In this document: positions 53,186-61,854 of the stretch, piece after piece | Numbering within the stretch: position 1 is the stretch's first letter | Layout of the letters: every line of letters starts with the position of its first letter | Origin: an uncultured Paracoccaceae bacterium | GTDB lineage: Bacteria; Pseudomonadota; Alphaproteobacteria; Rhodobacterales; Rhodobacteraceae | DNA length: 64,000 nucleotides | Reading direction: 5' to 3' | NCBI GenBank assembly: GCA_947497065.1 | Contig: CANMEQ010000006.1 | Span: 1-64,000 of the forward strand | Made by a program: the position numbers and the translations under genes | The notes under the pieces: model-generated | Seen by the model: the letters and a program-made list of their open reading frames with translations, nothing else | What the model was told of the DNA's origin: nothing | Database searches by the model: none

Positions 53186-53656
53186 ATGGACAGTCAGACG
53201 ACAGACTTTGAACAGACGTTGCAGCCGGGCCAATTGCTGGCGCGCGGCGTGTGCCGCCATTTGCGCAGCTTGGATTTTGTATGTGTGGAAGAGTTGGTGC
53301 CGACGCGCGGGTTGCGGGTGGATGTGATGGCGCTCGGGCCGAAGGGCGAGATCTGGGTTGTGGAGTGCAAATCCAGCCGCGCTGATTTTCAATCGGACCA
53401 TAAGTGGCAGGGCTATTTGGACTGGTGTGACCGGTTTTTCTGGGCGGTGGATGGAGATTTCCCGACCGAACTGTTGCCAGATGAAACCGGGCTGATTTTG
53501 GCCGATGCCTATGATGCGGAAATTGTGCGCATGGGGCCGGAGGCCAAGTTGGCGGCTGCGCGGCGTAAGGTGATGGTGCAGAAATTCGCGCGTACGGCGG
53601 CGATACGGTTGCAGGCGCTGCGCGATCCGACTTCGGGGTTGGGCCGGTCAGGTTAG
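53186..53656 (+). CDS. mmcB: DNA repair protein MmcB
   Basis: This 156-aa protein of the MmcB (formerly DUF1052) family is linked to mitomycin C resistance in Caulobacter as an SOS gene. It has a PD-(D/E)XK-nuclease-like core: D46 in RVDVMAL and E60-C-K62 in WVVECKSS, followed by the conserved FQSDHKWQGYLDWCDRF. A perfect LexA box lies just upstream. I see no ribosome site before ATG 53186, and the -35/-10 spacing would place the transcript start at about the ATG, so the mRNA may be leaderless. Confidence 0.9.
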   Translation: MDSQTTDFEQTLQPGQLLARGVCRHLRSLDFVCVEELVPTRGLRVDVMALGPKGEIWVVECKSSRADFQSDHKWQGYLDWCDRFFWAVDGDFPTELLPDETGLILADAYDAEIVRMGPEAKLAAARRKVMVQKFARTAAIRLQALRDPTSGLGRSG

Positions 53657-53670
53657 AAGAGTCCGCGATG

Positions 53671-54516
53671 CTATCGGCGCGAGAGAGCGAGCGAGGCGAG
53701 GCCGGTGATGAAGATCACGAACAGGCCGAGGATTGTCAGGCCATCGGGCCATTCTGCGAAAACCAACAGGCCGAAGACCGTGGCCGACAGCAATTGCGTG
53801 TAGATCAGCGGGGCGATGACGCTAGAGGGGGTTGTGCGGCTGAGTTGAACCAGCAGCAGATTGCCAAAGGCGGAGCCCAGAGCGCTGATGATGATGAGTA
53901 TCACGGCTGCGAGGGTGAGCGCATCGGGGCGCGCGGCGAGACCGAAGGGGGCCAACATGATCCCGCCTAGGGTCAACTGCGATATCAAGAGGAGACGTGG
54001 CCGATAGAGGGGGGCGATGCTGCGTGTGGTGACGACGTAGCTGCCGTGAAACACGCCAGCCAGTACCGCGAAACCCATGCCGAGCGTTGCGCCGAAGCCT
54101 GGTTTGACGACCATCAGAACACCCATGAAACTAAGGCCTAGGAGGAGGCTGCGAGCTGCTGTGATACGTTCTTTAAGCACCACGGCGGAGAGGACGTAGG
54201 CCACGATGGGGCCGATGAAGAACGCACCGAATGTATTGGCGATGGGTTCTGTGCGCAGGGCCGTGAGGATGCAGCAAATCCCGCCCATGATGAGCAGGGC
54301 GCGCAGCCACACACGCCCGTCACGCAGGGCAGGGGCGTCGGACCGGGTGATCCCCATGAAAGGCAGTAAAACAACAGTGGCGAGGGCGAACCTCGTCCAT
54401 GCGACGAAGATTGGGCTGATGCCGTCTTGCGACAGGACTTTGGCGGCCGTGTCGCCGCCAACGATCAGCGTCATGGACACCAACATGATCGTGCCCACGC
54501 GCCACAAAGGGATCAT
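53671..54516 (-). CDS. EamA/DMT-family exporter
   Basis: This 281-aa membrane protein has two EamA repeats and about ten helices. It is the third DMT-type protein in the window; the substrate is unknown. The ATG at 54516 lies one base after the stop codon of the upstream 62-aa gene, which suggests coupling; an earlier in-frame ATG would overlap that gene. It is convergent with mmcB. Confidence 0.85.
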   Translation of the reverse strand: MIPLWRVGTIMLVSMTLIVGGDTAAKVLSQDGISPIFVAWTRFALATVVLLPFMGITRSDAPALRDGRVWLRALLIMGGICCILTALRTEPIANTFGAFFIGPIVAYVLSAVVLKERITAARSLLLGLSFMGVLMVVKPGFGATLGMGFAVLAGVFHGSYVVTTRSIAPLYRPRLLLISQLTLGGIMLAPFGLAARPDALTLAAVILIIISALGSAFGNLLLVQLSRTTPSSVIAPLIYTQLLSATVFGLLVFAEWPDGLTILGLFVIFITGLASLALSRR

Positions 54517-54517
54517 G

Positions 54518-54706
54518 CTATTTCCGCAAGCTGCGGGCGGCTTGGGCGGCGGCCATGATTTCTTCAGCGATTTCTTCGGCTTCATCCGGCGTGAAGTCCA
54601 TCGGGACTTCGAATTGGCCAGCCTCGATGAACAGGCGGACCTGACCCAAATCGGTCGGGCCGATTTGCAGGTTGGCTTCGAGTTCGCTTTCGTCGTTGAT
54701 GCCCAT
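54518..54706 (-). CDS. Small acidic protein (probably DUF6324)
   Basis: This 62-aa protein begins MGINDESELEANLQIGPTD and has an acidic MDFTPDEAEEIAEEIMAAA helix near its C-terminus. I think it belongs to DUF6324, a short family of Rhodobacterales with no known function, but I cannot confirm the number. A GGAACGC stretch precedes the ATG. It is tightly linked to the downstream DMT exporter. Confidence 0.7.
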   Translation of the reverse strand: MGINDESELEANLQIGPTDLGQVRLFIEAGQFEVPMDFTPDEAEEIAEEIMAAAQAARSLRK

Positions 54707-54803
54707 TGGTCGCGTTCCTTGGATAAGTTCGTTCCGATTTACCGCGCCCGGAGGGGCGATTGCAAGGGCGGTGGAATTCTGTTGGAATTTGCAGGAAAGG
54801 CCC

Positions 54804-54832
54804 TTGCAAAGGGCGGGCTGTCTCGCTAAATC
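54804..54832 (+). promoter_or_regulatory. Promoter of tRNA-His
   Basis: TTGCAA (54804-54809), a 17-base spacer and TAAATC (54827-54832) lie ten bases before the tRNA. A hairpin-like CCCTTGCAAAGGG overlaps the -35. Confidence 0.45.
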
Positions 54833-54841
54833 GAGCCTGTT

Positions 54842-54918
54842 GCCGCCTTAGCTCAGTTGGTTAGAGCACTGGTTTGTGGAACCAGGGGTCCCCCGTTCAA
54901 GCCGGGGAGGCGGTACCA
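54842..54918 (+). tRNA. tRNA-His (anticodon GTG), CCA encoded
   Basis: The cloverleaf is complete: acceptor GCCGCCT/AGGCGGT, D-arm with AGCTCAGTTGG, anticodon loop around GTG, and T-arm CCCCG-TTCAAGC-CGGGG. Position 1 pairs with 72 as G-U, and the discriminator is A73 (54915), followed by CCA. The base before position 1 is T, so the extra G-1 that almost all tRNA-His have is not encoded. This is a known feature of most alphaproteobacteria, matched by a special histidyl-tRNA synthetase. Confidence 0.95.
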
Positions 54919-55036
54919 TCCCCCCCATTTTTTACGCAGTGTTGGGTGTTCGGCATCTCTTGGTGATTTGCGTCCGCTCACGTCTGTTTGATTGGGCGAG
55001 GTGCGATTGCGTTTGTCATTTGGGGTTTGGCATCTA

Positions 55037-55052
55037 GGTTATCCGTATAACC
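55037..55052. promoter_or_regulatory. Inverted repeat before the TPR protein gene
   Basis: GGTTAT-CCGT-ATAACC has perfect six-base arms around a four-base centre and ends two bases before the AAAGGGA ribosome site of the TPR protein gene. It could be an operator or a hairpin that affects translation. Confidence 0.45.
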
Positions 55053-55067
55053 AAAAGGGATTTGCCA

Positions 55068-55601
55068 ATGTTACGCACTATTTTCACATGTTTGATTGCT
55101 TTGCCCAGTGTCGGGTTCGCAGCTGGCACAGCAGAGCCCGCGCCGCCGACACCAACGGAAACGACCACGGTGTGCGAAGAGGGGTATGTGTATGATGACG
55201 CCACGCAGACCTGTACCGTATTGCAGCAAGACAGTTTTCTGGATCAAGATCGCGCCTATGGTGCGGTTCGAGAATTGGCCTATGCAGGGCGCTATGCGGA
55301 TGCGCAATTGATCTTGGCCGCGATGGATCAAGCGGATGACCGTGTGCAGACCTATTGGGGGTTCACCCACCGCAAATTAGGCAACGCGGAAGCGGCGATG
55401 GCGGCCTATGAAGGGGCGTTGGAGATCAACCCTGACAACATTTTGGCACGTTCCTACATGGGACAAGGGTTTGTTGCAGAAGGTGAAATTCACCTGGCCT
55501 ACGTGCAGCTGCAAGACATCAAGGCTCGCGGCGGTTCGGGAACCTGGGCGGCGCAGTCGCTCGAGACGGCTATTCGCACAGGGGCCACCTATAGCTACTG
55601 A
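55068..55601 (+). CDS. Periplasmic TPR-repeat protein
   Basis: This 177-aa protein has a signal peptide (about 1-19, ending GFAAG), a Thr/Pro-rich link with a cysteine pair (C36 and C49), and two or three TPR-like helical repeats (about 62-165: AVRELAYAGRYADAQLIL, TYWGFTHRKLGNAEAAMAAY, NILARSYMGQGFVAEGE). TPR proteins bind other proteins; the partner is unknown. ATG 55068 is seven bases after AAAGGGA. A strong bidirectional terminator follows. Confidence 0.8.
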   Translation: MLRTIFTCLIALPSVGFAAGTAEPAPPTPTETTTVCEEGYVYDDATQTCTVLQQDSFLDQDRAYGAVRELAYAGRYADAQLILAAMDQADDRVQTYWGFTHRKLGNAEAAMAAYEGALEINPDNILARSYMGQGFVAEGEIHLAYVQLQDIKARGGSGTWAAQSLETAIRTGATYSY

Positions 55602-55624
55602 ACAGTCTGAACTGTTTTAAATAA

Positions 55625-55656
55625 AAAAGGCCCACCGGTTGTCCGGTGGGCCTTTT
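55625..55656. terminator. Bidirectional terminator between the TPR gene and icd
   Basis: AAAAGGCCCACCGG and CCGGTGGGCCTTTT form a perfect 14-bp stem with a TTGT loop. It carries A-runs and T-runs on both sides, so it can stop both convergent genes. Confidence 0.9.
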
Positions 55657-55678
55657 GCGTGTGTTGAACCTATCGGGG

Positions 55679-57862
55679 TTAGCCGATGATTTCGTTCAGT
55701 GTCGCAGAAGGGCGCATGACGGCGGCTGTTTTGGCAGCGTCGCCTTTGTAGTAGCCGCCCAGATCAACTGGTTTGCCTGCGCCTGCTTTGAGTTCCGCCA
55801 GAATTGTGTCGGCGTTGTCGGACAGGGCTTTGGCGACGGGTTCAAACGCTGTGGCCAGTTCTGCGTCGTCTGTTTGGGCTGCCATTGCTTCGGCCCAGTA
55901 CATCGCAAAGTGGAAGTGGCTGGCGCGGTTGTCGTCTTGGCCGACTTTGCGGCCCGGAGATTTGCCGTTGGAAAGCAATTTCTCGGTCGCGATGTCGACA
56001 GCGTCGCCGAGCAGTTTTGCTTTGGCTGTGCCCGCGAAACGCAGGGATTCGCCCAAGGCGCAGAATTCGCCCAAGCTGTCCCAACGCAGGTGGTTTTCTT
56101 CCATCAGCTGTTGCACGTGCTTTGGTGCAGAGCCGCCAGCGCCGGTTTCGAATAGGCCGCCGCCCTGCATCAGTTTTACAACCGAGAGCATTTTGGCGGA
56201 TGTGCCGACTTCGAGGATCGGGAAGAGGTCGGTCAGGTAGTCGCGCAGCACGTTGCCGGTGATGGCGATTGTGGTGCGGCCTTCGCGGATTTCTTCGCAA
56301 GAGGCGCGTGTGGCCGGCGTTGGGGCCATGATCTCGAACTTGTCGGACAGGCCTTTTGCTTCGAGCGCAGGTTTCACGTAGGCGATCAGCTCGCGGTCGT
56401 GGGCACGTGTTTCGTCGAGCCAGAAGATCGCACGGCAATCTTCAGCGGCTTGGCGTTCGATGGCCAGTTCGATCCAGTTTTCGATCGGTGCTTTGCGGGC
56501 GGACGCCATGCGCCAGATATCGCCAGCCTCAACATCGTGAGACATCAGAACCGTGTCACCATTCATGACGCGCATTGTGCCTGCGGCGGGCGCCTCGAAT
56601 GTGGTTGGGTGGGAGCCGTATTCTTCGGCTTTTTGTGCCATCAGGCCCACGTTCTGCACGGTGCCGGATGTGGCTGGATCCAAAGCGCCGGTTTCTTTGA
56701 AGTAGTCGATGCTTTCGGAATAGACGCCAGCATAAGAGCTGTCTGGGATGACACAGGTTGTGTCGTCTTCGTTGCCGTCTGGGCCCCAGCCTTTGCCGCC
56801 TGCGCGGATCACCGCCGGCATTGAGGCATCGATGATGACGTCGGATGGGACGTGCAGGTTGGTGATGCCTTTGTCGGAGTTCACCATGTAGAGCGGTGGG
56901 CGGGAGGCCAGTGTCGCGTCGATTTCAGCGAGGATCGCGTCGCCGCCGTCCATTTCGGCGATTTTTTCGAGCATGGTGCCCAAACCGCCGTTGGGGCTGA
57001 TGCCTGCCGCGTCAAATGCTGCGCCGTGCTTTTCAAACACAGGCGCGAGGTACTGGCGCACGCAGTAGCCGAAGATGATCGGGTCGGAGACCTTCATCAT
57101 GGTGGCTTTCATGTGCAAGGAGAAGAGGGTGCCTTCAGATGCAACTTCGGCGATGACTTTGTCGTAGAAGGCTTTGAGGGCGGAGACGGACATGAATGTG
57201 CTGTCGACGATTGTACCCGCTGGCATGGCAAGGCCGTCTTTCATGACGGTCGTTTCGCCGCCCGATACGAATTCGATGCGCAGGTCAGCGGCGTCAGCCA
57301 ATGTGACGGATTGTTCGTTGCTGCGGAAATCGTTGGCGCCCATTGTGGCCACGCGGGTTTTGGATGTTTTTTCCCATTTGCCCATGCGGTGCGGGTTGGC
57401 CTGTGCGAAGGCTTTGACTGCGGCAGGTGCGCGGCGGTCGGAGTTGCCTTCGCGCAGAACTGGGTTCACGGCAGAGCCTTTGATGGCGTCGTAGCGCGCG
57501 CGCACGTCTTTTTCAGCGTCTGTTTGGGGGTCTTCTGGGTAGTCCGGCAGTTTGTAGCCTTGGTCCTGAAGTTCGGTGATGGCTGCAACCAGTTGCGGCA
57601 CGGAGGCCGAGATGTTTGGCAATTTGATGACGTTGGCGTCTGGCGTTTTGACGAGCTCGCCCAGTTCGGCGAGTGCATCGGACTGGCGCTGTGCGTCTGT
57701 CAGGTTTTCAGGGAACGTCGCGATGATGCGGCCGGCCAAGGAAATGTCGCGTGTTTCGACGTTCAGGCCTGCTTCGGCGAGGAAGCGTTCAATGATGGGC
57801 AGCAAAGAGGCTGAGGCCAGCTGTGGCGCCTCATCGACGGTGGTGTAAATGATAGTTGTCAT
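55679..57862 (-). CDS. icd: NADP-dependent isocitrate dehydrogenase, monomeric type
   Basis: This 727-aa enzyme converts isocitrate to 2-oxoglutarate in the TCA cycle and makes NADPH. It is the large monomeric type (IDH-II), not the common dimeric one, shown by its length and by the start [16 protein letters not shown] and motifs [25 protein letters not shown] and [16 protein letters not shown] start at ATG 57862; the frame continues 29 codons upstream without a family-like sequence. It stands alone with a shared terminator. Confidence 0.95.
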   Translation of the reverse strand: MTTIIYTTVDEAPQLASASLLPIIERFLAEAGLNVETRDISLAGRIIATFPENLTDAQRQSDALAELGELVKTPDANVIKLPNISASVPQLVAAITELQDQGYKLPDYPEDPQTDAEKDVRARYDAIKGSAVNPVLREGNSDRRAPAAVKAFAQANPHRMGKWEKTSKTRVATMGANDFRSNEQSVTLADAADLRIEFVSGGETTVMKDGLAMPAGTIVDSTFMSVSALKAFYDKVIAEVASEGTLFSLHMKATMMKVSDPIIFGYCVRQYLAPVFEKHGAAFDAAGISPNGGLGTMLEKIAEMDGGDAILAEIDATLASRPPLYMVNSDKGITNLHVPSDVIIDASMPAVIRAGGKGWGPDGNEDDTTCVIPDSSYAGVYSESIDYFKETGALDPATSGTVQNVGLMAQKAEEYGSHPTTFEAPAAGTMRVMNGDTVLMSHDVEAGDIWRMASARKAPIENWIELAIERQAAEDCRAIFWLDETRAHDRELIAYVKPALEAKGLSDKFEIMAPTPATRASCEEIREGRTTIAITGNVLRDYLTDLFPILEVGTSAKMLSVVKLMQGGGLFETGAGGSAPKHVQQLMEENHLRWDSLGEFCALGESLRFAGTAKAKLLGDAVDIATEKLLSNGKSPGRKVGQDDNRASHFHFAMYWAEAMAAQTDDAELATAFEPVAKALSDNADTILAELKAGAGKPVDLGGYYKGDAAKTAAVMRPSATLNEIIG

Positions 57863-58007
57863 CGGTTTGATCCCTTTAGATATGGATGTTGGGGTCGGCT
57901 TATCGTCTTTGTATACCGTCGTCCACCGAAACGGTGCAGAACCTGTCAAAGTGGCGCTATTTTTCGGAGAGGGTGACAGCGGGCGAGGGTTGGCCTAAGA
58001 CGCGCGC

Positions 58008-59036
58008 ATGACACAGCAAACAGTTACATTTGAATTGGCGGAAACGCCACCCGCGCGTTTGGATAAAGCGTTGGCGCGCGATGTGCCACCCGATGCCGCG
58101 TTGAGCCGGTCGCGATTGGCGCGCCTTTTGGCAGACGGGGCCGTGCAGGTTAACGGTGCGGTTGTCACCGATCCGCGGGCCAAGCCGCGCGAGGGCGATA
58201 CCGTAGAGATCACGGTGGAGATTGCAGACGATTATCACGTCGCCGCTGAGGACATCCCGTTGGACGTGGTGTTTGAGGATGACGACCTGATCGTGATCAA
58301 CAAGCCCACAGGCATGGTGGTGCATCCGGCCCCTGGCACGCCTGGCGGGACATTGGTGAACGCGCTGCTGCATCATTGCGGCGAGAGCCTGTCTGGGGTG
58401 GGGGGCGAAAAGCGGCCCGGCATTGTGCACCGGATTGATAAAGAGACGAGCGGATTGTTGGTGGCTGCGAAAACCGACCGTGCCCATCATGGGTTGGCCG
58501 GGCAGTTTGAGGCCCATACCGTCGAGCGCCATTACCGCGCCATTTGTTACGGTGTGCCCGACAGCACCGACCCACGGGTGCGCGGTGTGAAGGGCGCATC
58601 TTTTGAGCCGGGCAATATTTTGAAGCTGCAAACGCAATTGGCGCGCCACAAACATGACCGACAAAAGCAGCAGGTTGTATGGCACAACGGGCGTCACGCC
58701 GTGACGCGGGCGCGGATTGTGCAGGCCTTGGGCAAAACGCCCGTGGCGGCCTTGCTGGATTGTTGGTTGGAAACGGGGCGCACGCACCAAATTCGTGTGC
58801 ATTTGGCCCATGCGGGCCACGGGCTTATTGGCGATCCGACCTATGGCGGGCGGCGCAAATTGTCTGAAAAGGCGGTGGGTGAAGCAGGGCGTGAAGCGGC
58901 GCGGGTGTTCCCGCGGCAGGCGTTGCATGCTGCAACTTTGGGGTTTGAACATCCTGTCAGTGGTGACATGTTGCGGTTCGAGGCGCCGATGCCTGATGAC
59001 ATGAATGATTTGATCAAAGCCTTGGGAGGCGCGTGA
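58008..59036 (+). CDS. rluD: Pseudouridine synthase RluD-like
   Basis: This 342-aa RluA-family enzyme has an N-terminal S4 domain (about 15-75), the catalytic motif HRIDKETSGLL with D144, and the RTHQIRVHLAHAGHGLIGDPTYG block. It probably modifies 23S rRNA helix 69 (U1911, U1915 and U1917 in E. coli). The next gene starts one base after its stop. rpoH lies further on; rluD and rpoH are neighbours in many alphaproteobacteria. Confidence 0.92.
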   Translation: MTQQTVTFELAETPPARLDKALARDVPPDAALSRSRLARLLADGAVQVNGAVVTDPRAKPREGDTVEITVEIADDYHVAAEDIPLDVVFEDDDLIVINKPTGMVVHPAPGTPGGTLVNALLHHCGESLSGVGGEKRPGIVHRIDKETSGLLVAAKTDRAHHGLAGQFEAHTVERHYRAICYGVPDSTDPRVRGVKGASFEPGNILKLQTQLARHKHDRQKQQVVWHNGRHAVTRARIVQALGKTPVAALLDCWLETGRTHQIRVHLAHAGHGLIGDPTYGGRRKLSEKAVGEAGREAARVFPRQALHAATLGFEHPVSGDMLRFEAPMPDDMNDLIKALGGA

Positions 59037-59037
59037 T

Positions 59038-59361
59038 ATGCCACAAGCAGACCTGAAATATTCCGCAGATTTGGATATCGATGCGCAGGCGTTGATGGCC
59101 GATATTCAGGCGACGATTGCCAGCCATGACAGTGGGGCGGGCATGTGCAAGGCGCGAGCTTATCCAGCAGCGGTTTTTCAACATACGCATTTCCTGCTGC
59201 ATGTCGCAATTTTGCCGAAAGCGCACCGGGATGCGGCGTTCCGCACAGCATTGCTGGAGGCATTGGTGGGTGTGGTTGATGGGTATTTGCCAAAAGGAAC
59301 CGAACGCGCCGTAGAGCTGGTGTTTTCGAGTGAGAATTACGCGCCTGGCCTTTCTCAATAG
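59038..59361 (+). CDS. CHMI-like protein (5-carboxymethyl-2-hydroxymuconate isomerase family)
   Basis: This 107-aa protein starts with Met-Pro, which would leave the catalytic N-terminal proline of the tautomerase superfamily, and has the overall pattern of HpaF/CHMI (a central FLLHVAILPKAHRD region and a C-terminal LVFSSENYAPGLS). No other homoprotocatechuate gene is nearby, so its real substrate is uncertain. The ATG lies one base after the rluD stop. The call is tentative. Confidence 0.55.
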   Translation: MPQADLKYSADLDIDAQALMADIQATIASHDSGAGMCKARAYPAAVFQHTHFLLHVAILPKAHRDAAFRTALLEALVGVVDGYLPKGTERAVELVFSSENYAPGLSQ

Positions 59362-59477
59362 GAGGGCGTTGAAATATGTGCATGTTTTCAGGCACAATTG
59401 CGTGATTGGCCCGATCTTTTCTGGGAACCAATTTAACGGTTTTTTAGTTTGTCTGTACGAAAACTGAACTGATCAGT

Positions 59478-59506
59478 CTTGAAACGGGCGCATAGTGTAC
59501 CCATAT
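59478..59506 (+). promoter_or_regulatory. RpoH (sigma-32) promoter of rpoH
   Basis: CTTGAAAC (59478-59485), a 14-base spacer and CCCATAT (59500-59506) match the heat-shock sigma-factor consensus (CTTGAA and CCCCATNT). It lies 55 bases before the rpoH start, implying that RpoH amplifies its own synthesis. Confidence 0.75.
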
Positions 59507-59560
59507 CGATGTTAAGGCCGTATACATGTGCGGCAAAAAAAGATGATGGGAGGGGCTATC

Positions 59561-60457
59561 ATGAGCTCTTATGCAAATCTTCCAGCACCGTCACCCGAAC
59601 AGGGGTTGAACCGGTACATGCAGGAAATCCGTAAGTTCCCTATGTTGGAACCGGATGAAGAATATATGTTGGCGAAACGTTGGGTGGACCATGAGGACAC
59701 CGACGCGGCGCACAAAATGGTCACGTCGCACCTGCGCTTGGCCGCGAAAATCGCCATGGGTTACCGTGGCTATGGTTTGCCACAGGCGGAAGTGATTTCT
59801 GAGGCGAACGTTGGCCTGATGCAGGCTGTGAAACGGTTTGACCCCGAGAAGGGATTCCGTTTGGCGACCTACGCCATGTGGTGGATCCGCGCGTCTATTC
59901 AAGAATATGTGCTGCGGTCGTGGTCTATGGTGAAGCTGGGCACAACGTCGGCACAAAAGAAGCTGTTTTTCAATCTGCGCAAAGCCAAAAACCGTATTGG
60001 TGCGTTGGAAGAGGGCGATTTGCGCCCCGAGAATGTAGAGCGCATTGCCAGTGATTTGGGTGTGACCGAGGAGGAAGTGATTTCCATGAACCGCCGGATG
60101 TCCGGTGGGGATGCATCGCTGAATGCCACGGTCGGGTCCGAGGGCGAAGGCACGATGCAGTGGCAAGATTGGTTGGAGGATGAAGATGCCGACCAAGCGG
60201 GCGACTATGAGGCGAAGGATGAGCTTGAGGCGCGTCGTGAGCTGTTGGCTGAGGCGATGGATGTTTTGAATGACCGTGAGAAGGACATTCTGATGCAACG
60301 CCGTTTGGCAGAAACGACGGTGACGTTGGAAGAGCTGAGCGGACAGTACGACGTGAGCCGTGAGCGTATTCGACAGATCGAAGTGCGCGCCTTTGAGAAG
60401 CTACAAACGAAGATGCAGGCTCTCGCGCGCGAGCGTGGGATGTTGGCAACGGCCTAA
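59561..60457 (+). CDS. rpoH: RNA polymerase heat-shock sigma factor RpoH
   Basis: This 298-aa sigma-32 directs heat-shock transcription. The RpoH box QKKLFFNLRKAK is present, region 2 has RLAAKIAMGYRGYGLP, and region 4 has [21 protein letters not shown]. The sequence is closer to RpoH-I than to the RpoH-II paralogue known in Rhodobacter. A GGGAGGGG site precedes ATG 59561; in-frame ATGs upstream are in the leader. The gene has a sigma-32-type promoter of its own. Confidence 0.96.
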   Translation: MSSYANLPAPSPEQGLNRYMQEIRKFPMLEPDEEYMLAKRWVDHEDTDAAHKMVTSHLRLAAKIAMGYRGYGLPQAEVISEANVGLMQAVKRFDPEKGFRLATYAMWWIRASIQEYVLRSWSMVKLGTTSAQKKLFFNLRKAKNRIGALEEGDLRPENVERIASDLGVTEEEVISMNRRMSGGDASLNATVGSEGEGTMQWQDWLEDEDADQAGDYEAKDELEARRELLAEAMDVLNDREKDILMQRRLAETTVTLEELSGQYDVSRERIRQIEVRAFEKLQTKMQALARERGMLATA

Positions 60458-60473
60458 TCATCCATATAGTGAC

Positions 60474-60502
60474 AGGCGCTGACCCCAAGGTCGGCGCCTT
60501 TT
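60474..60502 (+). terminator. Terminator of rpoH
   Basis: AGGCGCTGACC pairs with GGTCGGCGCCT (one T-G pair) around a CCAA loop, followed by TTTT. It lies 17 bases after the rpoH stop codon. Confidence 0.9.
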
Positions 60503-60518
60503 TCGTTTGGGGGATGTT

Positions 60519-61487
60519 ATGACGGTGAATTGGGCCATTTTAGGCGGCGGAAAGTTTGCACGCGATACGATGGGGCCGGCGATCCATGCGGCGTCTGGCG
60601 CGCGGTTGGCGGCAATCGCCACATCCTCGACCGAGAAAGCAGAGCCGTTCAGGCAGTTCGCACCCGACGTTCGGATATATGATACGTATGATGCGGTGAT
60701 GGACGATGCGGATATTCATGCGGTTTATGTGCCCTTGCCCAATCATCTGCATATCCCGTGGGTGATGAAAGCGCTGGAGGCTGGCAAACATGTTTTGAGC
60801 GAGAAGCCCATTGCGTTGCGCGCCGAGGATATTGATCCTGTGATTGCGCGCCGGGATGAGACGGGGCTGCTGGCGAGTGAAGCCTTTATGATTGCGCATC
60901 ATCCACAATGGCATCGGGTGCGTCATTTGATATCGGACGGTGCGATTGGCGCGCTGCAGCATGTGGATGGTGTGTTTACTTACAACAATCCGGACCTTTC
61001 AAACGTGCGGTTTGATCCGGCCAAGGGGGGCGGAAGCCTGCCGGATATTGGGGTCTACACCATTGGCGGGACACGGTTTGCGACGGGGCAAGAGCCGCTG
61101 GCCATCACCCATACGGATATTGATATGCAGGGCGGCGTTGATGTGGCCGCGCGGGTCAGCGCGCGGTTTGACGGATTTACGGCCCATTGGGTGACGGCCA
61201 TGAATATTCAAGCGGCGCAATCAATGACGTTTTTCGGCAGTCACGGGCACATTCGAATGCAGGCGCCCTTTAACCCCGGTAAATTTGCCGAGGCACAGAT
61301 CGAGGTTGTGCAATCGGACGGGTCTGTGCGCATCGAAAGGTGGCCCACGGTGCAACAATATGTGCTGCAAGTTCAGGCGTTTGGTGCAGCGATCGGTGGG
61401 GCAGCCCCGTTTGCATGGACCTTGGAAGATGCGCGCGGCACGCAAAGCGTTATCGATGCCATTTATCGCGCGAACGGCACGCGCTAG
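60519..61487 (+). CDS. Gfo/Idh/MocA-family oxidoreductase
   Basis: This 322-aa NAD(P)-dependent enzyme has a Rossmann N-terminus (WAILGGGKFARDTMGP), the EKP motif with catalytic K96, and GGGSLPDIGVY near residue 173 in the substrate domain. Substrates of this family are sugars, inositols or biliverdin-like compounds; this one is not known. A GGGGGA precedes ATG 60519. It follows the rpoH terminator. Confidence 0.85.
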   Translation: MTVNWAILGGGKFARDTMGPAIHAASGARLAAIATSSTEKAEPFRQFAPDVRIYDTYDAVMDDADIHAVYVPLPNHLHIPWVMKALEAGKHVLSEKPIALRAEDIDPVIARRDETGLLASEAFMIAHHPQWHRVRHLISDGAIGALQHVDGVFTYNNPDLSNVRFDPAKGGGSLPDIGVYTIGGTRFATGQEPLAITHTDIDMQGGVDVAARVSARFDGFTAHWVTAMNIQAAQSMTFFGSHGHIRMQAPFNPGKFAEAQIEVVQSDGSVRIERWPTVQQYVLQVQAFGAAIGGAAPFAWTLEDARGTQSVIDAIYRANGTR

Positions 61488-61513
61488 TCTGAGCGAAACA
61501 AGGAGATTCGATC

Positions 61514-61828
61514 ATGGCCGACCCGCACGAGTTTGACGATGTAATGCCTGAGAACACGGCCCGGCGGGAACCTGAAAAACCCGTGGCAGAAAACCTTTTT
61601 TCGCGGCTGTTCCACATGATTGTTATTGCCTTTATGATCTCTTTCGCGAGCACTGTGATTGGCGTTTTGGCTATTTTGCAGTTCATCGTTTTGGTGGTGA
61701 ACAACAAGCAGCCGAATGAACGGATCGCGGAGCTGGGAACGGATGTTGGGATTTGGGTGGCCAAGGCGACGCGGTACCAAACCGGGGCATCTGAAGTGAA
61801 ACCCTGGCCGTGGACCGAGCTGGATTGA
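61514..61828 (+). CDS. DUF4389 membrane protein
   Basis: This 104-aa protein has an acidic N-terminus, a hydrophobic helix (about 31-57, MIVIAFMISFASTVIGVLAILQFIVL) and the DUF4389-like end (ELGTDVGIWVAKATRY). Function is unknown. It begins 26 bases after the oxidoreductase gene and is convergent with the dipeptidase gene. Confidence 0.78.
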   Translation: MADPHEFDDVMPENTARREPEKPVAENLFSRLFHMIVIAFMISFASTVIGVLAILQFIVLVVNNKQPNERIAELGTDVGIWVAKATRYQTGASEVKPWPWTELD

Positions 61829-61854
61829 AGCGTTAGGGCCGTCTGATCCGTCGA

